In this document: positions 25,948 to 35,111 of the stretch, in pieces
Position numbering within the stretch: position 1 is the first letter of the stretch
How the letters are laid out: each line of letters begins with the position of its first letter
NCBI GenBank assembly: GCA_963775125.1
Contig: CAVZHQ010000006.1
Span: 248,001-312,000, forward strand
Reading direction: 5' to 3'
Source: JAHECQ01 sp963775125
Lineage (GTDB): Bacteria; Actinomycetota; Acidimicrobiia; Acidimicrobiales; SZUA-35
Length of the DNA: 64,000 nucleotides
Program-made: the position numbers and the translations under genes
Notes under the pieces: model-generated
The model's input: only the letters and a program-made list of their open reading frames with translations
What the model was told of the DNA's origin: nothing
The model's database searches: none

Positions 25948-26775
25948 TCATGCCTCGGGCAGGTGCGGTTCACCGAGATCATCGAAGGACCCGTGGCGGC
26001 CGTGACCTTCGGCGAAGCGGGTTGCTCCTTCCCAGGTCTCGCCCGACTGGATCACCGCCCGACCGAGCGCAGTCTCGTTGGCCAACGCCTCGGGCAGCGG
26101 CATTCCCCACTGTTCGTAGGAGGAGCGGCGATCGGCCCGGAGGCAGCGTTGCGGGAACCGACTGAGGTCGGTGGCCAGCGAAATGGCGGCATCGAGTGCG
26201 GTTCCCGAAGGAACCAACCGGTTGGCCAAGCCCATCATCCGGGCCTCCTCGCCGCTGACGCCACGGCCGGTGAGGATCAGATCGTTGGCGTGGCTCTGAC
26301 CGATGAGCCGCGTGAGGCGGACGGTGCCGCCATCGACGAGCGGGACACCCCACCGCCGGCAGTAGACGCCGAAGACGGCATCGGTGGCTGCGACCCGCAG
26401 GTCACACCACAGGGCCAGCTCGAGACCGCCGGCAACCGCGTGGCCTTCGACTGCGGCAATCACCGGCTTGTCGAGGAGGAGCCGGGTGGGTCCGATCGGG
26501 CCGGACGTGCGAGCGATGGAGTCGGCTCGTTCGGGTGTGACCCGGTTGCCCTGGCCGGCCGACACCGCCTTGAGGTCGGCGCCGGCGCAGAACGTGCCAT
26601 CGGCTCCGGTGAGGACCGCGACGGACAAGTCTTCGTTCGCGTCGAACGCACAGAAGATCTCGAACAGTGCGTCGGCGGTGGGCCGATCGATGGCGTTGCG
26701 AACTTCGGGCCGGTTGAGGGTGACGATCAGGAGATCGTCCCGGACTTCGGTGAGGACGGTCGCGGGTGAGGTCAT
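25948..26775 (-). CDS. Enoyl-CoA hydratase/isomerase family protein
   Basis: A 275-residue crotonase-fold enzyme. The oxyanion loops are GADGTFCAGADLKAV and AAVEGHAVAGGLELALWCD; the catalytic region reads GVYCRRWGVPLVDGGTVRL. It hydrates or isomerises an acyl-CoA; substrate unknown. The P450 gene ends 36 bases upstream on the same strand. A -10 box six bases before the ATG suggests it also has its own promoter. Sequences of this type are usually labelled EchA paralogues in actinobacteria. Confidence 0.9.
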   Translation of the reverse strand: MTSPATVLTEVRDDLLIVTLNRPEVRNAIDRPTADALFEIFCAFDANEDLSVAVLTGADGTFCAGADLKAVSAGQGNRVTPERADSIARTSGPIGPTRLLLDKPVIAAVEGHAVAGGLELALWCDLRVAATDAVFGVYCRRWGVPLVDGGTVRLTRLIGQSHANDLILTGRGVSGEEARMMGLANRLVPSGTALDAAISLATDLSRFPQRCLRADRRSSYEQWGMPLPEALANETALGRAVIQSGETWEGATRFAEGHGRHGSFDDLGEPHLPEA

Positions 26776-26781
26776 CTCCCG

Positions 26782-26787
26782 AGGGTA
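26782..26787 (-). promoter_or_regulatory. -10 box, leaderless start of enoyl-CoA hydratase gene
   Basis: TACCCT on the minus strand, six bases before the ATG at 26775. Confidence 0.4.
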
Positions 26788-26811
26788 CCCCTGGCCGCTG
26801 ACCCACCCGGG

Positions 26812-28056
26812 TCAGGCGGCGCGAGGACCGGGGAGGAAGGAGACGGGAAGCGACGTCGGACCGAAGATGAAGTTGGAGATCATCCAGTCGGCGTCCGCGG
26901 TCGGTTGGAGGTTCTTCAGCCGGGCGAGCATCTGGCGCATCAGGGCGCTGATCTCGAGCCGGGCGAGATGCGCGCCGAGGCAGAAGTGTGGGCCGCCGCC
27001 GCCGAAGGCAACGTGAGGATTCGGCGAGCGGCCGAGATCGAGGACGTGAGGATCGGCGAAGACCTCTGGGTCGCGGTTGGCGGCTCCGTAGTACATGACC
27101 ACTTTGTCGCCGGCCGCGATTGGCTGGGAGCCGATCTGCGTGTCGACGGTGGCGGTCCGACGCATGTAGATGACGGGGCTGACCCAGCGAAGGAGTTCCT
27201 CGATGGCCGGATCGAGCAGGCCGGCAGGGTCGGCGCACAGCGCTGCGTGTTGCGAAGGGTGGGTGAACAAGGCGTCGAAGCCGCCACCGACAAGATTGCG
27301 TGTGGTGTCGCCTCCGGCGTCGACGAGGAGCAGGAACCAGAGGAAGAAGTCGATCTCGTCGACGGGATGGGCGCCGCCCTCGTCGTCGAGCAGTTCGCTG
27401 AAGGCAAGCAGCGAAGCCAAATCGTCTTGGGGGTTGGCTCGCTTGGCTTCGAACACCTCTCGGCTGTAGGCGTACATCTCGCCGTACGCGGCTCGTTGGG
27501 CCTCGATACCCACCACATCGGTCGACGAGTGGAGCATCTCGGTGTGGTGATAGAGCCGGCGGCCATCTTCGAGGGGGATGCCGAGCACATCGGCGATGAC
27601 GAAACTGGGCATCTCGCCGGCGAGATCGGTGACCAGGTCGCATGAGCCCTGTTCGATGACCTCGTCGACAATGAGCGACGCAAGCTCGTCGACCCGATGG
27701 GCCAGCGACCGGGCCGCACGCGGCGTGAAGCGCCGGCTGATCATGCGCCGCATACGCGTGTGCACCGGAGGGTCGGCCATCAGCATCATCACATGGTCTG
27801 GGTCCCGCCGTTCGTTGTCGGGGTCTCGGACCATGATCGTCGGCTGCGACGAGAAGGTCTGAGCATCTCGGCCGACGGCTTGGACATCCTGGTAGCGGGT
27901 CAGGGCCCAGTAACCCGGACCGCCGTCAGGCTCGGCGTGGCGGTGGACGGGGTCGTGCTGCCTGAGCCAATCGAAGGCCTGGTGCGGCTGGCCGCCGGCA
28001 AAGCTGTGATGGTCGTTGAGGTCGATGGCGGCGGATCGGTCGGCGACTTCGGTCAT
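26812..28056 (-). CDS. Cytochrome P450
   Basis: A soluble bacterial P450 of 414 residues (CYP1xx type). The heme-binding loop FGGGGPHFCLGAHLARLE gives the thiolate Cys359; the I-helix oxygen-activation segment is LLLVDAGGDTTRN; the ERR-type region reads PVIYMRRTA. Substrate cannot be read from sequence; similar enzymes hydroxylate sterol side chains, terpenes or fatty acids. The ATG at 28056 is preferred to in-frame starts upstream because AAGGAG lies eight bases before it. Redox partners are not encoded nearby. Confidence 0.92.
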   Translation of the reverse strand: MTEVADRSAAIDLNDHHSFAGGQPHQAFDWLRQHDPVHRHAEPDGGPGYWALTRYQDVQAVGRDAQTFSSQPTIMVRDPDNERRDPDHVMMLMADPPVHTRMRRMISRRFTPRAARSLAHRVDELASLIVDEVIEQGSCDLVTDLAGEMPSFVIADVLGIPLEDGRRLYHHTEMLHSSTDVVGIEAQRAAYGEMYAYSREVFEAKRANPQDDLASLLAFSELLDDEGGAHPVDEIDFFLWFLLLVDAGGDTTRNLVGGGFDALFTHPSQHAALCADPAGLLDPAIEELLRWVSPVIYMRRTATVDTQIGSQPIAAGDKVVMYYGAANRDPEVFADPHVLDLGRSPNPHVAFGGGGPHFCLGAHLARLEISALMRQMLARLKNLQPTADADWMISNFIFGPTSLPVSFLPGPRAA

Positions 28057-28108
28057 TCGGTGGCTCCTTCGGCGGAGCCCGATCGTAGTCAACTGACGGG
28101 TTGCGGCC

Positions 28109-28413
28109 TCAGACGAACGAGTTCCGATCCATCTGGGCGGACACGAGGCGCATCACGATGTGGCCGTAGCGGAGCACCGAGATGACCAGCATGAGGAGCA
28201 CGCTCAGCATCAACCAGCTCGGGGCCATGCAGAAGATGGCGACCCCGAAGACGATGACGATCGCACCGCGTGCTTCAAGCCGGCCTCGGCGACACGCTGA
28301 TCGCCGTCGACGGGGTGGCGAGCGAGGAAGACGAAGATGGCGACGCACAGCAACACGAAGGTCAGTGCGGGGATCGAGCGGACCAGGAGCGGAAGTTGTT
28401 GTACCCATGCCAT
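28109..28413 (-). CDS. Small two-helix membrane protein, frame-shifted
   Basis: Two overlapping frames join into a sensible 101-residue protein. The first part is MAWVQQLPLLVRS followed by a hydrophobic helix (ALTFVLLCVAIFVFLA). The second part has another hydrophobic stretch (GAIVIVFGVAIFCMAPSWLM) and continues hydrophobic to the end. Adding one base near 28273 joins them as EAGLKARGAIVI. I recognise no family. It lies between the P450 gene and the acyl-CoA-dehydrogenase-like gene on the same strand. Confidence 0.5.
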
Positions 28414-28487
28414 AGGAACTACTTCGGCAGATACCGGGCTGAACCTTGAGGCCCAGTTGCGCGATTCTTTCGGCCCATGCCCTGGGT

Positions 28488-28539
28488 CGTTCAGTCCAGG
28501 GAAAGCCGTTCAGTCCAGGGAGAGCCGTTCAGTCCAGGG
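28488..28539. repeat. 19-bp tandem repeat spanning the stop codon of the monooxygenase gene
   Basis: Three copies containing CGTTCAGTCCAGGG begin at 28488, 28507 and 28526. On the minus strand each reads CTGGACTGA, so the Leu-Asp-stop end of the gene is present three times. Confidence 0.85.
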
Positions 28540-29665
28540 CGAGCAGGGTGTGGCCGGCGGCGCGCACATGGATCCGTTGGCCTGCGGCGTGTTGCACGGC
28601 GGTGTGTGCATCCCGGAGGTATCGCTCGAGGCGGTTTCGGGTCGAGATGGCGTTGGTGCCACCGGCATGGAAGGCGATGTCGGCGACGCGAACCGCTTCG
28701 TTGAGGCTGTGGGTGATGGCGAGCTGGGCTCGGGCCACGGCCCGGTCCAGGCGGATACCGCCGTCGGGCAGGGCATCCCAGACCTCGGCGAAGGTCTCGA
28801 CGACGAAGGCCCGTGCGGCGCCGGTGATGGACTCGGCCTCGCCCACCGCTTCCTGGACAGCCGGTCGTGACCGCAGCGGCTCGGGTGATCCGGTCGAGGC
28901 CACATCACCGAGTTCGAGGAGCGCGTCGAGCGCGCCCTGAGCGAGCCCGACGCCAACTCCGGCGGTCGGGGCCCAAGCTCCGACCATGCCGAGCTGCGGG
29001 TCGCCGACCGATCGTTGGCCGGGCCGAGCCCGAACCTGGTCCATCCACTTGCGGGCCACGACTCGTTCATCGGGAACGAATACCCGGTCGAGCACGAAAT
29101 CGTCGCTACCGGTCCCTTTCATGCCGACCACTTGCCAGTTGTCGACGATCCGGCCGTCGGACACCGGCATGAACATGCCCCGTGCTACCGGTTCCCGGCC
29201 GGGGCGTTCGATCGTGCTCGTGGCCAAGAACCAGTTGGCATGACGGACGCCACTGGCATAGTTCCAGTGGCCGCTGACCAGGTAGCCGCCCTCGACCGGT
29301 TCGGCCGTCCCCAACGCTCGCGCCGAGCCGGCGATGTGGATCAACCCGTCGGTCTGGGCGGCCATGGCTGCGACCGCTTCGGGGTCGATCCAGGCCAGGA
29401 ACATGGTGACCGCGGCCGAGACCTGCGCGCACCAGCCGACCGAGCCGTCTCGGCGGGCCAGCAGCTCGCACACCGAGAACGCGACGAGCGGATCGACGTC
29501 GGCTCCGCCGACCGCTTTCGGCAAGTACATCTGGAAGATGCGGGCGTCGGTGAGCTGTTGGGCCAACGCGTCGGGAAGCCGGCCGCCGGCCTCGATGGAG
29601 TCGGCGCACGCGGCAATCGCCGGGCCGAGCGAACGGGCGGCGTCGATCATGGGATGGCTGATCAT
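28529..29665 (-). CDS. Acyl-CoA-dehydrogenase-fold flavin monooxygenase (group D-like)
   Basis: A 378-residue protein of the acyl-CoA dehydrogenase superfamily in its HpaB/HsaA/DszC-like branch. It has an N-terminal helical domain (RIFQMYLPKAVGG), central beta domain (GSARALGTAEPVEGGYLVSGHW, then VVGMKGTGSDDFVLDRVFVP) and C-terminal four-helix bundle (FHAGGTNAISTRNRLERYLRD). The branch uses reduced FMN supplied by a separate reductase to hydroxylate aromatic or sulfur compounds; the FMN reductase at 32849 is a candidate partner. The substrate is unknown, and a true dehydrogenase role is not excluded. Confidence 0.8.
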   Translation of the reverse strand: MISHPMIDAARSLGPAIAACADSIEAGGRLPDALAQQLTDARIFQMYLPKAVGGADVDPLVAFSVCELLARRDGSVGWCAQVSAAVTMFLAWIDPEAVAAMAAQTDGLIHIAGSARALGTAEPVEGGYLVSGHWNYASGVRHANWFLATSTIERPGREPVARGMFMPVSDGRIVDNWQVVGMKGTGSDDFVLDRVFVPDERVVARKWMDQVRARPGQRSVGDPQLGMVGAWAPTAGVGVGLAQGALDALLELGDVASTGSPEPLRSRPAVQEAVGEAESITGAARAFVVETFAEVWDALPDGGIRLDRAVARAQLAITHSLNEAVRVADIAFHAGGTNAISTRNRLERYLRDAHTAVQHAAGQRIHVRAAGHTLLALD

Positions 29666-29671
29666 TCGGTC

Positions 29672-29677
29672 ACGCTA
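29672..29677 (-). promoter_or_regulatory. -10 box, leaderless start of monooxygenase gene
   Basis: TAGCGT on the minus strand, six bases before the ATG at 29665. Confidence 0.5.
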
Positions 29678-29733
29678 GATCGCCTCGGCTCGGTGATCCC
29701 CATTAGCTTGGCGGCCACGACGAACGAAGGGGT

Positions 29734-30786
29734 GTGGCCGTGGCAGAGAGGGCAAGAAGCGCAACAGGAGTCGATCTGGGGCTGATGTTCAGCTTCCGGA
29801 ATCCGGCGCAGTGGCGTCGGCCCTTCGCCGACGTGTACGCCGACGAGCTTCGCCTCATCCAAGATGCCGAGGCGATGGGGTACGACACGATTTGGCTGAC
29901 CGAGCACCACTTCGCCGATGACGGCTACTCGCCGTCGGTGGTCACCATCGCGTCGGCCATCGCGGCCGCCACATCCAGAGTGCGTATCGGCTTCAACCTC
30001 ATGCTCCTGCCGCTGCACAACGCCATTCGCGTCGCCGAGGATGTGGCGACGCTTGACGTCATCTCCAACGGTCGCATCGACTTCGGCGTCGGCCAGGGGT
30101 ACGCCGCGCACGAGTTCCTTGGCTACGGCATCGATCGATCCGAGCGGCTCTCCCGCTTCGTCGAGGGCCTCGACGTGCTGCAGGGACTGTGGGCGGGCGA
30201 ACCGTTCAGCTACCAGGGCACCCATTATCGGATCGAAGACGCCCGATTGGTGCCGAAGCCGGTCCAGGATCCGATGCCGATCTGGATCGGCGCGACCGCC
30301 GAGGCCGGGGTGCGCCGGGCCGGTCGCCGGGGCGCCAACCTGCTGGGCCTCGCCAGCACGTATCTGCAACGCGCGTACGAAGAGGCCCGGTCGCAGGCCG
30401 GGTATGAGCTCGACGAAGCCAAGGTCCTGCAACTGCACTGGGCCCATGTGGCGGAATCCGAAGACCAGGCATGGGCCGAGGCGGCGCCGCACTTCCATCA
30501 TCTCCTGACCGTGTACGCCCAGTGGGCCAACGAGTCGGGTGACGCCGACAAGGGTGGCCCGAAGGCCATCATTCCTCCGTTGGGCCAACTGCGCGAGCCC
30601 GGCCAACGACTGATGTTCCCGCCAGTCTTCGGGGACTCCGAGGCGGTAGCGCACGCCCTGAACGCGTCGATGGCCAAGGTGCGCACGACCCACCTGGCGT
30701 TGGGCGTGCTGCCCGGGATGGATCCCGCGGTCACCCGCCGATCCATGGAGCTGTTCATGAACGAGTCGGTGCCGCTTCTCAGCTGA
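29734..30786 (+). CDS. LLM-class flavin-dependent oxidoreductase
   Basis: A 350-residue bacterial-luciferase-like (LLM) enzyme that uses FMN or F420. The TIM-barrel core shows MGYDTIWLTEHHFADDGYSP, VRIGFNLMLLPLHNA and GRIDFGVGQGY. Electron donor and substrate are unknown. The start is GTG at 29734 after the ribosome site GAAGGGG. It is divergent from the monooxygenase gene and convergent with an aldo/keto reductase, ending four bases from that gene's stop codon. Confidence 0.87.
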   Translation: MAVAERARSATGVDLGLMFSFRNPAQWRRPFADVYADELRLIQDAEAMGYDTIWLTEHHFADDGYSPSVVTIASAIAAATSRVRIGFNLMLLPLHNAIRVAEDVATLDVISNGRIDFGVGQGYAAHEFLGYGIDRSERLSRFVEGLDVLQGLWAGEPFSYQGTHYRIEDARLVPKPVQDPMPIWIGATAEAGVRRAGRRGANLLGLASTYLQRAYEEARSQAGYELDEAKVLQLHWAHVAESEDQAWAEAAPHFHHLLTVYAQWANESGDADKGGPKAIIPPLGQLREPGQRLMFPPVFGDSEAVAHALNASMAKVRTTHLALGVLPGMDPAVTRRSMELFMNESVPLLS

Positions 30787-30797
30787 TCTTCAGCTGA
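30780..30797. repeat. Duplicated TCAGCTGA palindrome at convergent stops
   Basis: TCAGCTGA occurs twice, 11 bases apart. One copy supplies the TGA of the LLM gene on the plus strand and the other the TGA of the aldo/keto reductase on the minus strand. Confidence 0.6.
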
Positions 30798-31821
30798 ACC
30801 CGATCGACAACAGGTTGTCGACCGGCCGATAGAGCTCCTCCAGATAGGTCACATCGGCTGCGTCGAGCACGATCGAACACGCCTCGACCAGCTGATCGAG
30901 CTGGGGAATCTTCGAGACCCCGACGATGGGGGCGGAGATCTCCGGCTTGTTCACCAGCCAGGCGACGGCGATCTGCGCAGGGGTCTTGCCGTACCGTTCG
31001 GCGACCTCGATGACCCGATCGGCAATGGCGAAGTCCATGTCGCCCCGGTACAGGCCCTCGGTCCGCTTGCGGTCCATGCCGGTGGAGCGGCTGGTCGAGC
31101 CCTTGTCGAAGCCGCCCTGGTACGAACCGGCGAGGATGCCGCGAGCCAGCGGCGACCACGGCGTCAGTGCCACGCCGCTGCTGGCGCAATACGGATTCAT
31201 CTCCCGCTCTTCCTCGCGGTAGATGAGGTTGTAGTGGTTCTGCATCGACACGAACTGGGTCCAGCCGTGCTGGCGGGCGGTGAGCTGGAGTTCGGTGAAC
31301 TGCCAGGCGAACATGGACGACCCGCCCAGGTAGAGCACCTTTCCGGCTTTCACGACGTCGTGCAGCGCCTCGAGCGTTTCGGTGATCGGCGTCTGGGCTG
31401 CGCCGGGGATGGCGTGCGGGTGGCGGTGGATCACCAGATGATCGATGTAGTCGAGGCCAAGACGGCTGAGCGAAGCATCCACCGATTCCATGATGTGCTT
31501 GCGGGACAGGCCGCCCTGGTTGGCGCCCGGGCCCATGGGCATCGAGACCTTGGTGGCGAGCACATACTGGTCACGAGGGGCGAGTTCTCGGAGGAGTTCT
31601 CCTACGACTTCCTCGCACGCGCCATTGCCGTAGACGTTCGCGCAGTCGAAGTAGAAGAGTCCGTGGTCGAGCGCCGCTTGGAAGATGGGGCGAGCTTGGT
31701 CGATGTCAAGGGTCCAGTCGGCCTGGTGGCCCGTCCCCGGCTTGCCGAAGTTCATCGTTCCGAGACCGAGTTGCGAGATGCGCAACCCACAGTTCTGCCC
31801 GAGGGGCACCGCGTTCAACAT
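30790..31821 (-). CDS. Aldo/keto reductase
   Basis: A 343-residue NADPH-dependent TIM-barrel oxidoreductase. Visible are the N-terminal LGLGTMNFG, the catalytic aspartate and tyrosine in FYFDCANVYGNG, the lysine in VLATKVSMPMG, and the histidine in DHLVIHRHPHA. The cofactor-binding end reads VSKIPQLDQLVE. The natural carbonyl substrate is unknown. ATG at 31821 is chosen because a -10 box ends seven bases upstream; an in-frame ATG at 31830 overlaps that box. Confidence 0.9.
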   Translation of the reverse strand: MLNAVPLGQNCGLRISQLGLGTMNFGKPGTGHQADWTLDIDQARPIFQAALDHGLFYFDCANVYGNGACEEVVGELLRELAPRDQYVLATKVSMPMGPGANQGGLSRKHIMESVDASLSRLGLDYIDHLVIHRHPHAIPGAAQTPITETLEALHDVVKAGKVLYLGGSSMFAWQFTELQLTARQHGWTQFVSMQNHYNLIYREEEREMNPYCASSGVALTPWSPLARGILAGSYQGGFDKGSTSRSTGMDRKRTEGLYRGDMDFAIADRVIEVAERYGKTPAQIAVAWLVNKPEISAPIVGVSKIPQLDQLVEACSIVLDAADVTYLEELYRPVDNLLSIGFS

Positions 31822-31828
31822 GGGCCGC

Positions 31829-31834
31829 ACCGTA
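31829..31834 (-). promoter_or_regulatory. -10 box, leaderless start of aldo/keto reductase
   Basis: TACGGT on the minus strand, seven bases before the ATG at 31821. Confidence 0.5.
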
Positions 31835-31901
31835 GCAACTCGTGGTCGGCAGCCCGCAAACGGTGCATCGCGGTCCCGTGGCCGTGATGGTGCTCGGCGG
31901 G

Positions 31902-31907
31902 TACTGT
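31902..31907 (+). promoter_or_regulatory. -10 box, leaderless start of isocitrate-lyase-family gene
   Basis: TACTGT followed by seven bases and the ATG at 31915. Confidence 0.5.
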
Positions 31908-31914
31908 CCCGGCC

Positions 31915-32817
31915 ATGGCCGATCTGCTCCGTTCCCGCCCCTGTGGACCCACCGCGCTTCGCTCGCTCATCGACGCGGCCGTGACCGACCGCAAGCCGCT
32001 GGTCCTGCCCGGCTGCTACGACGCGTTGGGGGCGCGGCTGATCGAACAGGCCGGGTTCGAAGGTGTCTACATGACAGGCTTCGGCACGACTGCTTCCCTT
32101 CTCGGTCGTCCGGATGTTGGCCTGCTCGGCTTGTCCGAGATGGTCGACAATGCCCGCCGGATCTCAGCGGCAGTAGATGTTCCGGTACTGGCCGATGCCG
32201 ACACCGGCTACGGGAACCAGATCAATGTGATCCGGACGGTCCAGGAATACGAGCGGGCGGGCGTTGGCGGCATCCACATCGAGGACCAGGTGCTGCCGAA
32301 GAAATGCGGGCACATGGAGAACAAGCAGGTGGTGTCCTCCGACCAGATGGTGGCCAAGATCGCGGCAGCGGTCGCGGCGCGTCGAGACGATGATTTCGTC
32401 GTCATCGCGCGGACCGATGCCCGAGCCCCCCACGGGCTCGACGAGGCGATCGACCGCGCCCGCCGCTGCCACGAGGCGGGCGCCGACGTGCTCTTCGTCG
32501 AAGCGTTGCAGGGCGAGGAGGAGATCGAGATTGTGGCGAGCGAGTTCGCAGGAGTGCCGTTGCTGTTCAACTGGGCCGAGGGGGGCAAGACGCCGCCGCT
32601 CAACTACGCGCGCATCACCGAACTGGGCTTCGCCATCGTCATCATGCCCATCGGCACGCTCTTGGCGGCGACCCGCGCCATGCAGCAGTTCCTGGCCCGC
32701 CTGAAGTCCGACGGGACCCCGGCGGACTTCGTCGACGAACTGATCAGCTTCGGCGGATTCACCGACCTCGTCGGTCTACCCGAGATCACTGCCCTGGAGC
32801 AGCGGTTCTCCGGCTGA
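31915..32817 (+). CDS. Isocitrate lyase/PEP mutase superfamily protein
   Basis: A 300-residue TIM barrel. Diagnostic segments are DADTGYGNQINV (metal-binding aspartates), GIHIEDQVLPKKCGHM (the KKCGH catalytic loop) and ARTDARAPHG. The loop with a catalytic cysteine indicates a C-C lyase such as 2-methylisocitrate lyase or an oxaloacetate/malonate-type lyase, not PEP mutase. The exact substrate is unresolved. It is divergent from the aldo/keto reductase. Confidence 0.88.
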   Translation: MADLLRSRPCGPTALRSLIDAAVTDRKPLVLPGCYDALGARLIEQAGFEGVYMTGFGTTASLLGRPDVGLLGLSEMVDNARRISAAVDVPVLADADTGYGNQINVIRTVQEYERAGVGGIHIEDQVLPKKCGHMENKQVVSSDQMVAKIAAAVAARRDDDFVVIARTDARAPHGLDEAIDRARRCHEAGADVLFVEALQGEEEIEIVASEFAGVPLLFNWAEGGKTPPLNYARITELGFAIVIMPIGTLLAATRAMQQFLARLKSDGTPADFVDELISFGGFTDLVGLPEITALEQRFSG

Positions 32818-32848
32818 TGGACTCGGGTCGAGGAAGAGGAAAGGGGGG

Positions 32849-33340
32849 TCAGCGGGCGAGCAGCGGGCCGGCGGTCTTGATCCAGTCGGCCACGACCTGG
32901 TCCAAGCTGTCCATCGCCGAGTCGAGGACGTACAACCCACGGCTCGGGACGGACGCCCCCAACTCGACCAGCAACGGCCGAAGGTAGACCTCGGGTGCGA
33001 GCGCGTGGTGGAGCGACGCGCCCACCATCACCGGCACCGCGCGGCAACCAGCGAGACCGTCGTTGCCGTACTGGTCGAGGAACGCCTTCAGCAAACCGGT
33101 GTAGGTGGCCTTGTAGGTTGGGCAGGCGGTGATGATGACGTCGGCCGCGGCGACCCGAGCGGTCAGCGCCGTCACCGCCGCGTTTCCCCATTCGAAGAGC
33201 ACGGACGCAACCCCGGCCAGCTCGATCGTGTCCACCTCGGTTTCGCCCCGGGCCGCGGCCACGGCATTGCCGACGGCTTGACCGACCGTCGTAGTACGTC
33301 CACCCGGGCTGGGATTTCCGATGACGACAACCACGCTCAT
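32849..33340 (-). CDS. NAD(P)H-dependent FMN reductase (SsuE-like flavodoxin fold)
   Basis: A 163-residue flavodoxin-fold protein. The phosphate-binding loop is GNPSPGGRTTTVGQ and the flavin-contacting loop is CPTYKATYTGLLKAFLDQYG, as in SsuE/MsuE reductases. Such enzymes supply reduced FMN to two-component monooxygenases. Candidate partners nearby are the group D-like enzyme at 28529 and the LLM enzyme at 29734. The linkage is inferred from function, not from an operon. It lies upstream of no obvious co-transcribed gene. Confidence 0.85.
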   Translation of the reverse strand: MSVVVVIGNPSPGGRTTTVGQAVGNAVAAARGETEVDTIELAGVASVLFEWGNAAVTALTARVAAADVIITACPTYKATYTGLLKAFLDQYGNDGLAGCRAVPVMVGASLHHALAPEVYLRPLLVELGASVPSRGLYVLDSAMDSLDQVVADWIKTAGPLLAR

Positions 33341-33398
33341 GTGCAGGACTCCAGTGTTGGCGGGACTTCGTGATGGCTCGTGCGCCGGGGCGGTGCAG

Positions 33399-35111
33399 TC
33401 AGCTCAGGCCGATGATTGATCCGTCGGGGTTCAGGTCGATGCGGTGCGCTGCGGGGTTTCGACCGAGCCCTGGCATGGTTTGCATGGTTCCACAGATTGG
33501 GTAGACGAAGCCCGCTCCCGCTGCGACGCGGACCTCACGCACCGGCAGGCGCCAGCCCGTCGGCGCGCCTTTCAGCGAAGGGTCGGCGCTGAGTGACAGG
33601 TGGGTCTTGGCGACGCACACCGGCAGGCGGCCGTAGCCGGTGGTCTCGAAGCGGGACAGTTGCTCGGCCGCGGCATCGGAGTAGTCGACACCATCTGCTC
33701 CGTAGATGGTGGTCGCGATGGTTTCGATCTTCGTCGTCAGCGACGCGTCGTCGGGATAGAGGAGCCGGAACGTACTGGGCTCGGCGGCTGCGTCAGCTAC
33801 CAGCGCCGCCAGCTCTGTGGCGCCGCGACCCCCGTCGGAGAAGTGGGTGGAGACCGCAGACCGAGCGCCGTGTTCGTCCGCGATCTCAGCGATGGCCGCC
33901 AGTTCCGAGGCGTGATCCTGGGGGAAGGCGTTGATGGCAACGACGGGCGTGACGCCGTGGACGGCAAGGTTCTCCAACTGCTTTCGAAGGTTGGCCCCGC
34001 CTTCGTGCACCTCATCAGGGTTTTCGGCGAGCAAAGCGTCGGGGAGCGGGCGACCGGCGACGATGTGGTGCCGGCCAGAGTGGGCTTTCAGCCCACGGAC
34101 CGTTGCGACCAACACGGCGGCGTCGGGCGCCAGTCCGGACGTACGGCACTTGATGTTGAAGAACCGCTCCGCTCCCATGTCGGCCCCGAAACCGGCCTCG
34201 GTCAGGAGGAAGTCGGCAGTGTGGATGCCGAGTCGGTCGGCGATGATCGACGAGTTCCCCGTGGCGATATTGCCGAAGGGTCCGGCGTGCACCAGCACCG
34301 GCGTGTGCTCGATGGTCTGCATGAGGTTGGGTTTGATGGCCTCACGGAGGATCACCGCCATCGACCCCGCAACCTCGAGTTCCTCGGCGGTGACCGGCGT
34401 GCCGGCGCCGCTGAAACCGACCACGATTCGGCCGAGGCGTTCCCTCAGATCGGAGAGCGATGTGGCCAACGCAAGGGCAGCCATGACCTCGGAGGCGGCG
34501 GTGATGTCGAACCCGCTGGAGCGCGGCACGCCGTCCTTCGGACCGCCGCCGCCGATGGTGATGTTTCGCAATGCGCGGTCGTTGACGTCGAGCACACGCC
34601 GCCACGAGATGTTCGGGATGTCGAGATCGAGCTGGTTGCCGTGGAAGAGGTGCGCGTCGAGGACGGCTGCGCACAGGTTGTGGGCGGCAGTGACGGCGTG
34701 GGTGTCCCCGGTGAGGTGCAGGTTCAGCAACTCCATGGGAATCACCTGGCTGTAACCGCCGCCCGCCGCGCCGCCCTTGATGCCGAAGGTCGGCCCCATG
34801 GACGGTTGGCGCATCGTGATGGTGGCCGTTGACCCGAGGTGTTTGAAGGCCTGCCCGAGGCCGACCAGCGTGGTGGTCTTGCCCTCGCCCAACGGGGTCG
34901 GCGTGATGGCCGACACGACGACGTATTTGGCCGGTGCGCGGTCGTCCCGGTCTGCTGCGGCGGTCAGCGCGTCGATGGCGCCGAGGTCGACCTTGGCTGC
35001 ACCCTTGCCGTAGGGCTCGAGGAACTCGAGGGGGATGCCGGCGGCCTCGGCGATGGATGAAAGTGGTGCGAGGGGTGCGCGGGAGGCGATCTCGGCGTCG
35101 GATGGAATCAA
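33399..35111 (-). CDS. fhs: Formate--tetrahydrofolate ligase
   Basis: A 570-residue cytosolic enzyme that joins formate to tetrahydrofolate with ATP. The P-loop is TPLGEGKTTTLVGLG, followed by RQPSMGPTFGIKGGAAGGGY, and the C-terminal VYPICGTMQTMPGLG is canonical. The length matches the family. The frame opens with TTG at 35111 in a TTGA overlap with the lipoprotein gene, which agrees with translational coupling. In this neighbourhood it could recycle formate such as that released by BoxC, but that is speculative. Confidence 0.95.
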   Translation of the reverse strand: MIPSDAEIASRAPLAPLSSIAEAAGIPLEFLEPYGKGAAKVDLGAIDALTAAADRDDRAPAKYVVVSAITPTPLGEGKTTTLVGLGQAFKHLGSTATITMRQPSMGPTFGIKGGAAGGGYSQVIPMELLNLHLTGDTHAVTAAHNLCAAVLDAHLFHGNQLDLDIPNISWRRVLDVNDRALRNITIGGGGPKDGVPRSSGFDITAASEVMAALALATSLSDLRERLGRIVVGFSGAGTPVTAEELEVAGSMAVILREAIKPNLMQTIEHTPVLVHAGPFGNIATGNSSIIADRLGIHTADFLLTEAGFGADMGAERFFNIKCRTSGLAPDAAVLVATVRGLKAHSGRHHIVAGRPLPDALLAENPDEVHEGGANLRKQLENLAVHGVTPVVAINAFPQDHASELAAIAEIADEHGARSAVSTHFSDGGRGATELAALVADAAAEPSTFRLLYPDDASLTTKIETIATTIYGADGVDYSDAAAEQLSRFETTGYGRLPVCVAKTHLSLSADPSLKGAPTGWRLPVREVRVAAGAGFVYPICGTMQTMPGLGRNPAAHRIDLNPDGSIIGLS

